DNA from: Bolinopsis microptera
Taxonomy: Eukaryota; Ctenophora; Tentaculata; Lobata; Bolinopsidae
Assembly: GCF_026151205.1 (NCBI RefSeq)
Contig: NC_087081.1
Location: forward strand, 1,911,886-1,975,885
DNA length: 64,000 bases
Direction: 5' to 3'
The position numbers and the translations under genes were made by a program. The notes under the pieces are model-generated. The model was not told the origin of the DNA and searched no databases. It saw nothing but the letters and a program-made list of their open reading frames with translations. Below, piece after piece: positions 58,486-64,000 of the stretch. How positions within the stretch are numbered: position 1 is the first letter of the stretch; each line of letters starts with the position of its first letter.

Positions 58486-58977
58486 GGAAGTTGGTCGTTT
58501 AGCTCCGGACAGTCTATGCAACGTCTATGCAACGTCCGTGCAACAACAAAAGAACCGTCTATGCAACGTCTATGCAACGTCCCTGCACAATGAACACTCT
58601 ATGCACACTCCCTGCACGGTCAGTCTATGCAACGTCTATGCAACGTCTATGCAACGTCCCTGCACAGTACCATATGAACACACTTTTGTAATAACAGCTC
58701 CTCAACTTCACATTAACAACCGGCTACTAACCGGCACTTGAAAAGTGGCTACTAGCCGGCTAGTAGCCGGCTAGTAGCCGGCTAGTAGCCGGTGTTCATA
58801 TGGTACTGTGCAGGGACGTTGCATAGACGTTGCATAGACTGACCGTGCAGGGAGTGTGCATAGAGTGTTCATTGTGCAGGGACGTTGCATAGACGTTGCA
58901 TAGACGGTTCTTTTGTTGTTGCATGGACGTTGCATAGACGTTGCATAGACTGTCCGGAGCTAAACGACCAAGTTGCC
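58486..58977. mobile_element. 492-bp foldback MITE inside the transposase ORF
   Basis: Near-perfect inverted arms of about 190 bp starting GGAAGTTGGTCGTTTAGCTC on the left and GGCAACTTGGTCGTTTAGCT on the other strand at the right. A 9-bp target duplication CAAAACAGG flanks it (58477-58485, 58978-58986), suggestive of a Mutator-like element. Arms contain many TCTATGCAACG units; the centre is a GCCGGCTAGTA array. No ORF of its own. Confidence 0.9.
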
Positions 58978-60814
58978 CAAAACAGGAACAAGGAAAATGC
59001 TGCTGTATTAATGTACTTTCTAAATGAAGAAGTAAAAACTACAAACCACAAAATCAAAAAGATCACTTTGAGGTTCTTCGAAAGAGGACATAACCAGAGC
59101 GAGGTTGATACTATACATCAGATACTCGAGCGAGCAAACAAAAACCAGGAGGTATTCGTACCAATAAGGTATAAAGAGCTCGCCCGGAGTGCTCAAGGAA
59201 GAAAACCTATCAAAACGTTTGATCTGGCATCTAATCAGTATCCAGTGTTTGACAACCACAAGTTGGCAGAGCAGAGTATTGTGAACAGAAACAGATACCG
59301 AGTGATTGAGGATAGAAAGCCCATAGTGAAGTTAGCAAGCTGGAAAACGGCTAAACAGATAAGTTTCACAAGGGGCAGTAGATCTGTTAGTATCAACTGC
59401 AATGCTGATCCCGAATCAGTAGGAGTGTTAGTCGACACCAGCAAAAAGTGCTATGTCCATGAGAAGAAAGAACTACGGTCAAAGAAGCGGCAGATCTTCA
59501 AGCTAACTAACTTATATGATGATACCACAGAGATCCCTGTTAGTCAGAAAGTTTTGTTGCCTCTTGTGAAGCTTTGTGAGAAAAACATTATACCAAGGGA
59601 ATATCATCAATACTATAAAGACCTCAGTTCAGTATGTGGCGGGGAGTCTGATGAAGAACATGCGTCTGAGGATTCTGATACCGATATGGAATAGCTATTT
59701 ATGTTTTAATAGTAATTAATAGTCTTCTAGTAATAATTTCATGTGTTTTATTTGTTTATTAGAATATATTACAATAAATTACAGGCTAATAAACATACTG
59801 ACCAGATGTAGTCTTTTGAGTTAAAAGGGTACATATAGAGATATACCCCAATATTAAACATGCTCGAACTTTGGTCCCAGCAAGTTAAAAGGGTACAACT
59901 TGATACAACAAGTTAAAAGGGTACAACTTGTTTTTCAATCCGTATTTAATTGACATCTATAATGATAAAACGGAAAATTTATGCTTTGTTCATTAATTAG
60001 CCTGTAGGGGTTGTCTAAGCAACATACTACTGCTTTCCAAGGGCACAATGCACAGCATTAAACAGTTTTTCTTGATTTACTCAAAACAGCACTTTTGCAG
60101 ATGTACCCTTTCTACTTGGAGGTGACGATATTCAAAGACAAATTTAAACAAATAGCACACGACCCTGCTGTTCAGTAGATATTATGTACTTGGACAGAGT
60201 GTAAAACGTGTGTACATCACTATTTTCAATGTAATGTACAATACCATTTGATGTAACCTGTATTCAGTGTGTGTAATTTTAATTTAGCATTTTAACTAGT
60301 ATAGAAGCATTTATTATATACTAACATTTATAACAATTTTAGCCTGAAGATGGCGTTGACGCCGAAAATTTGCCCTTACTCCTAACTTCCTTGTTTCACT
60401 TGTCCTTGTCTCTTCCAACCGGATAATATCCAGATATCAGTATTTCAATCATGAGACTAATAAACAGCGAACTACTCCGTTATTTGATGGTTAAAAATTC
60501 TTGTGAGTGTAGCTGATGATCATAGGATTTCTCTCAGATTTGAGTTTTAAGCTATGCAATGTGGCCTCAAACGACTTAGTAAAATTCATCGTAAAAAAGG
60601 GCAAAAAAGGCAGATTTAAGGCTTAAAATACCTATAACTCAAAAAGTTTCAGTTTTTTTGAAATAATTTTTACAGAATCGTAATCAGCTTGGTAAGACGA
60701 ACTAAAAGATTCGTCTTACCAAGCTGATTACGATCCTGTAAAAATTATTTCAAAGTCGTTTGAGGCCACATTGCATAGCTTAAAACTCAAATCTGAGAGA
60801 AACCCTACTCCAAA

Positions 60815-61537
60815 AAGTTTGATATGATCGGTTTACCCGTCTGATTGATGAGGTGGGTACTCTTCCTTACAGCCGTAGACTGGAAATCCTTAATTTGACA
60901 ACGCTGGCAGAGCGGCGAATACGTGGGGACCTTATTGAAGCTTTTAAGGTTATTAATGGCTTGACTGATTATGGTTCAGACTTGTTCAGACCAAGCAGAT
61001 CAGGTCTTAATCTGGTTTCATCCAATAGATGTAGTAAGAGTGTGACAAAGGTCAAGAATCTTCAGTGTTCTTTTCTTCCAGAGCGGGTTGTTCCTTATTG
61101 GAACAAACTCCCTTCGGAGGTGAAGAACTGCTTGACAGTTTTGAGTTTTAAAATTGGATTGGAAAGTTTTAAAAAGAATATGATTTCTAAATGTATTGTA
61201 AATGACTTTCATTTTTGGAATGTTTCGAAAGAAGTTTTAACAAGAATTGAAGGTACCAGTTATATCAGTAATAAGGAAAAACACAATGATTATCTGTGGT
61301 TCCATCCTTATGTAGCAAAGAAACGTTTTATAAATCTTTACTCCACTGGGAAGTATGAATAAATTAAATTTTGTAATGTTGTTTTTATTCATGATTAATA
61401 TTTGATAAATTATTACCTTTAAATTTGATGGAGAAATAGTTATTTTTCCATGTAGTGTGATGATACTTTGTAGACATTAGTGATGATGTTATGTCATAAT
61501 TTTTACTTTACTTTACTTTACTTTACTTTACTTTAGC
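60815..61537 (+). mobile_element. LINE family B, 3' end fragment with ACTTT tail
   Basis: Open frame to 61362 reads YDRFTRLIDEVGTLPYSRR, RRIRGDLIEAFKVINGL, FLPERVVPYWNKLPSEVKN and, at the end, VAKKRFINLYSTGKYE, the standard C-terminus of CR1/L2/Jockey-like LINEs. 3'UTR about 61363-61500, then a TTTAC pentanucleotide tail (61501-61535). Inserted in the right arm of the TTAA foldback element. The same family ends at 7344-7691. Confidence 0.85.
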
Positions 61538-61955
61538 TACACTCACAAGAATTTTTGAACCGATATCTGCTGACCCGGGTGATTGGTGAAATGTACAACT
61601 TTAGAAGTGGGAAAAATTTCAATTTTTATTTTTTCAACCTTGTTTGGTCTGTAACTTCGTCATTTATCGTTCAATTATATAATCCTTTCAATGGCTTCTT
61701 GTACGGATTGTAAGTAATGTTCAGTCAAAAAATCAGTCAAAAAACTTTCAAAATGGCCGAACTATCGGTATTACAGTGACAGACTTCTCAAAATTTTAAA
61801 AATTTTCGAAAAAGAAAAATATATTTTTTCTCAATGAGGTAATATTTTTAGAAAATGTTTAAGGTGTGCAATCTTATTCTTTTTGTCTATTTAACCATAA
61901 TATAAAATAAAATCGATGTTCGGGGCAAAAACGTTTTTGGTGTATCTCCCCTTAA

Positions 61956-64000
61956 AAGGCCCTCTGATGACTTATAACATGATTCAAAATCTGCACACAG
62001 GTAGGGTACATCATCTCATCCCTCTAATAAAGATATAAAAAGGAATACAAATATGCCATAAGATTCACTGCAGCTTTCTTCCTCCAAGAATCAAAGTGTA
62101 ATGATGTAAGGATGGATTCTAACATCTGCCTGTACAACCAACTTCATTCTCAAAGAAGGCCAACACTCAGCATGAAGCCTGTCCTGATCTTGCAGCTGTT
62201 GGACTGTATGCACCCTTTGAGAGAACATTCTTTAACATCAGGGTCACACATCAGAGTACAACTCAAATTCTTTTAAGCCACTAGATAAGATCAACAGTGG
62301 GTATGGGAAAGCTCAGAACAACGATTTCTACGAGTAGAGCGTAGTTCAGTCAGTCAGAGAAAGGATCCTTTGTTGTTTGTCCCACTAGTCCAATATTTGG
62401 AGGTAAGTGACTGCTCTGCACTGTCATGATTGTATAACATATATAATCAAGAGGCTTACATATGTCTCTGTATATATTTTATATATCGTATAACATACCT
62501 CTGAGATGATGGCTGACCAAAAAAGGAATCAAGTCAAAAATCATATGAGGAATGATTCAGGTTTGATTTGCTATGAAGCACATTCATTGTACTGAGGGAA
62601 ATCAAAGGAAGATCAACATCCCAGTATCTCAAACTGCAAAACAAATCCTTAAACCTTTTCCCTGAAAAAACAAACTTAGCTTTGTATAATTGACTAGGTC
62701 CCCTAGATTTGTAAATAATAATAAAAGTTGTATGGACGAAAAAATCCCGAAAAAATTTCAACTTGCCTGATCGTTAACCGCGATAGCGGTCAACGATTCA
62801 GTTTTACGAGTATCACCCGTTAACGATTAGGCGAGGTAAAATTTTTCCGCGGGTCGGTCGACCAGAGGGTAGTTGTCATACGTTGTATGACCCGCCGCGC
62901 ACGAGTGCGCGGCTCCCCTGTATCGTAGAAACTCTATATGCTATAGTGAAGCGACAGTGGGGGTCACCAAGTGATACAAGAGGGTAGTGGATGATTTTTT
63001 TCAAGCAAAAACTGCTAGTTGGTTTTTGCTTGGTTTTTGCTATGACATGTGTTTAATTTCATGCAGCAGTCAGCTACTAGCAATCAGCTACTTTAGCAAT
63101 CAGCTATAATAGTAAAATAGCAATCAGCTATGATAGTATAATACACAGTATACACGGTAGATTGGGAAAAAGTCGATCAGTTCATATTCTAAATGTAAAT
63201 AATCATTTCCTGAGTGTAATGTGTATTTTTCAACAATCAGCAAAACTTTTTAAACCCGCGCCGCGCATTTTCTCGCAACAAACCTGTAGATCGGCGAGAT
63301 GCAAAGGATTGACATCGTGAATCAACAATCAAGCGCCAATACATTTACGAATGATCTGACACTCGTAAACTATTTGTTTCAATTAATATTTATATTCCAA
63401 GACCGAGTCGACGAATTCAATTTGGTGCGCGTCTTGATAGGTTAAAACCTACAATAAATATGCATGGTGATTCATGGTGCCGTGCTTAATCCCTTACCAC
63501 CTACGCGCGCCTTTTTGTGCAAACATTTTTATATTGGTTACATAGTTTTTTAGATTTAAAATTGATTTTATAGTATTTAAAAATATTTAGCAGTTCGTAC
63601 TTTATTTTGTATTTCAAAATTAATTGTTTGTAAATAAAAAGCAGTATTTTTTAAAAATCGTTTATTTTAGCTTTTTCAATAATTAACAACAAAATTGTGT
63701 TCGAATCATTTGTAGCAAATTTTTAGTTTATCGGAATAATTTAATTTTGAAATTTGGATCCCAGTGAAAATGTTAAAAAATAACGTCTGATAAAGCCTTC
63801 AACTTATTACAACCACTGCACAATTATAGGGGACAATATTTGTTTCAATATTGTTACTGCACTGTATATGTTTATTATTTGATAAGGGTGTCCAAAAAGG
63901 CAACAAGGTTATCATATCAGTGTCAATGACTCAAGAACGTTTGACAACGTAATTTATCATTTACAGTGGGTAAATGGTATTAACTAGTAAAAAACCATCC
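61956..64000. other. gene-free end of window
   Basis: 62870-62985 is the second R2 palindromic repeat, preceded at 62770-62860 by GATCGTTAACCGCGATAGCG and CGAGTATCACCCGTTAACG repeats related to 11040-11110. The rest (62.0-62.76 and 63.0-64.0 kb) is AT-rich without supported genes; the 75-codon minus frame at 62534-62761 has no motif. Confidence 0.5.
62870..62985. repeat. palindromic dispersed repeat family R2, copy 2
   Basis: GTCATACGTTGTATGACCCG, CCGCGCACGAGTGCGCGGCT and CCCTGTATCGT, then GACAGTGGGGGTCACC. Inverse of 11690-11795. Confidence 0.65.

Larger units (their letters stand above)
55308..59694 (+). pseudogene. transposase-like protein gene of the 5.6-kb transposon, broken by a MITE
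   Basis: Exons 55308-55713 and 56048-59694; donor CCAG|GTTGG, acceptor CCTGTTTCAG, joined in phase. Exon 1 begins MSKRRRGHKDKEG, basic. Exon 2 starts with about 24 copies of a 9-residue repeat (ADEGGNRSE). A Cys motif (ETCNCRDKCYNKI) follows, then FKPKNDQCDECTKYN, a first Asp in LIIDMEAVQNCP, KGRG-like CRGSNEVGSCI, and a second Asp in IWADTCGGQNR. After the inserted MITE come NKENAAVLMYFLNEEV, FFERGHNQSEVDTIHQILER and an acidic C-terminus. Asp, Asp and the GHNQSEVD box suggest an RNase-H-fold transposase; similar proteins of unknown function (DUF7869-like, my recollection) are common in animal genomes. The MITE plus TSD adds 501 bp, in frame, but introduces a stop at 58591. Without it the ORF would be 1183 aa. 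Confidence 0.72.
54501..60127 (+). mobile_element. 5.6-kb autonomous-type DNA transposon inserted in the PLE
   Basis: Perfect 26-bp terminal inverted repeats beginning CGTCACCTCCAAGTAGAAAG, with a 4-bp target duplication ATAT (54497-54500, 60128-60131); the uninterrupted site is readable in the inverted PLE copy (ACAACATATTCAAAG). Subterminal zones carry repeats of TTAAAAGGGTACAACTT and AAAGGGTACAAGTTAAGATA type in both orientations (54515-54800, 59820-59940, 60095). One two-exon gene (55308-59694) fills the interior. The 4-bp duplication and the protein do not match a superfamily that I can name with certainty. Confidence 0.85.
53364..60486 (+). mobile_element. Penelope-like retroelement (PLE) fragment with GIY-YIG domain, inverted head-to-head
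   Basis: Plus-strand part: about 53863-54500 then 60132-60486. It encodes the PLE C-terminus: VTCTLPFINEPFSKEV, CSSRPHDKPHCTIPNC, VIYKVTCKLC-QELYIGETSR (GIY-YIG endonuclease), RLSEHRRAV, then KRKVTEAYYINLFKPSIN and GFLLQHIQ. The RT domain is missing, so it is 5'-truncated. Minus-strand part: 53364-53860 is an inverted copy of the 3' end (from AAHYSEFHDN to the terminus CCGGATAATATCCAGATATC). The two meet head to head at about 53861. ATGGTTAAAAATT (53351-53363 and 60487-60499) flanks the whole as a 13-bp target duplication. The plus copy is interrupted by the transposon at 54501. Confidence 0.85.
53298..61951. mobile_element. TTAA foldback element, outermost of the nest
   Basis: Terminal inverted repeats of about 58 bp starting GGGGAGATACACCAAAAACG at 53298 and, reversed, at 61951; one mismatch noted. 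TTAA on both sides (53294-53297, 61952-61955). The core folds back with apex at about 60700 (GTCTTACCAAGCTGATTACG facing CGTAATCAGCTTGGTAAGAC) and arms carrying TCTCTCAGATTTGAGTTTTA or its complement. A Penelope-like element (53364-60486) splits the left arm and a LINE 3' end (60815-61537) the right arm. Without them the element would be roughly 0.8 kb. TTAA targets are typical of piggyBac and Kolobok; no transposase is present. Confidence 0.85.

Noticed and set aside
58334..58741. 135-codon frame overlapping the transposase/MITE junction
   Set aside because: Formed by repeats of the MITE arms in a shifted frame; no conserved content.
53298..61951. A giant Polinton/Maverick-type element
   Set aside because: No polymerase B, integrase, ATPase or capsid frames; the length is fully explained by nested smaller elements with their own TSDs.
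1..64000. Bacterial or organelle contamination, tRNA or rRNA genes
   Set aside because: Introns, animal gene families and eukaryotic mobile elements throughout; I saw no tRNA cloverleaf or rRNA block, though no scan was possible.

Overview
This is a window of an animal (metazoan) nuclear genome. It is AT-rich, its genes are spaced and mostly split by GT-AG introns, and much of the DNA is nested transposable elements. Recognisable genes are an AKR7-type aldo-keto reductase pair, a secreted TSP1-domain protein, an I29/papain-type cysteine protease, an LSD1/KDM1A-like amine oxidase (frameshifted), the C-terminal half of the ER chaperone HYOU1/GRP170, a rhodopsin-like GPCR, and a fatty-acid-hydroxylase-superfamily enzyme. 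This set with Penelope-like elements, CR1/Jockey-like LINEs, hAT-like MITEs and large foldback elements fits a marine invertebrate, possibly a non-bilaterian (ctenophore or cnidarian). I cannot fix the phylum from the sequence.

Layout. 0-2.6 kb: two tandem AKR7 genes on the minus strand. 2.7-13 kb: repeat territory dominated by a LINE (4.74-9.46 kb) that carries an exact 442-bp tandem duplication of its reverse-transcriptase core and is split by a 2.58-kb inserted element with GGACAAAA subterminal repeats. 13.2-14.5 kb: secreted coiled-coil/TSP1 gene (minus). 14.5-18.2 kb: tandem repeat and foldback elements. 18.3-20.95 kb: cysteine protease (plus) whose single intron holds a repeat-rich mobile element. 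21-29 kb: exon-like sequence broken by frequent frameshifts, including KDM1A fragments and long poly-G and poly-A runs. This is either decayed or poorly polished sequence. 29.8-45.4 kb: HYOU1 (plus), ten exons with joining phases, small introns except one of 11.8 kb that contains a complete GPCR gene on the opposite strand and several mobile elements. 46.4-50 kb: a TIR element with a hAT-like element nested inside. 50.7-51.85 kb: a histidine-box membrane hydroxylase (minus). 53.3-61.95 kb: the most striking region, a four-level nest of mobile elements, each level with its own target-site duplication. The order is a TTAA foldback element, then a Penelope-like retroelement, then a 5.6-kb cut-and-paste-like transposon, then a 492-bp foldback MITE inserted in the putative catalytic motif of that transposon's protein.

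The host genes do not form an obvious pathway. The more coherent stories are the transposon nest, the HYOU1/GPCR nested-gene arrangement, and a recurrent pattern: six of the seven start codons I can place have a splice-acceptor-like YAG 3-13 nt upstream, which would fit spliced-leader trans-splicing or short 5'UTR exons. Splice sites, TSDs and phases were read by eye. Homology calls come from motif recognition, not from a database search.
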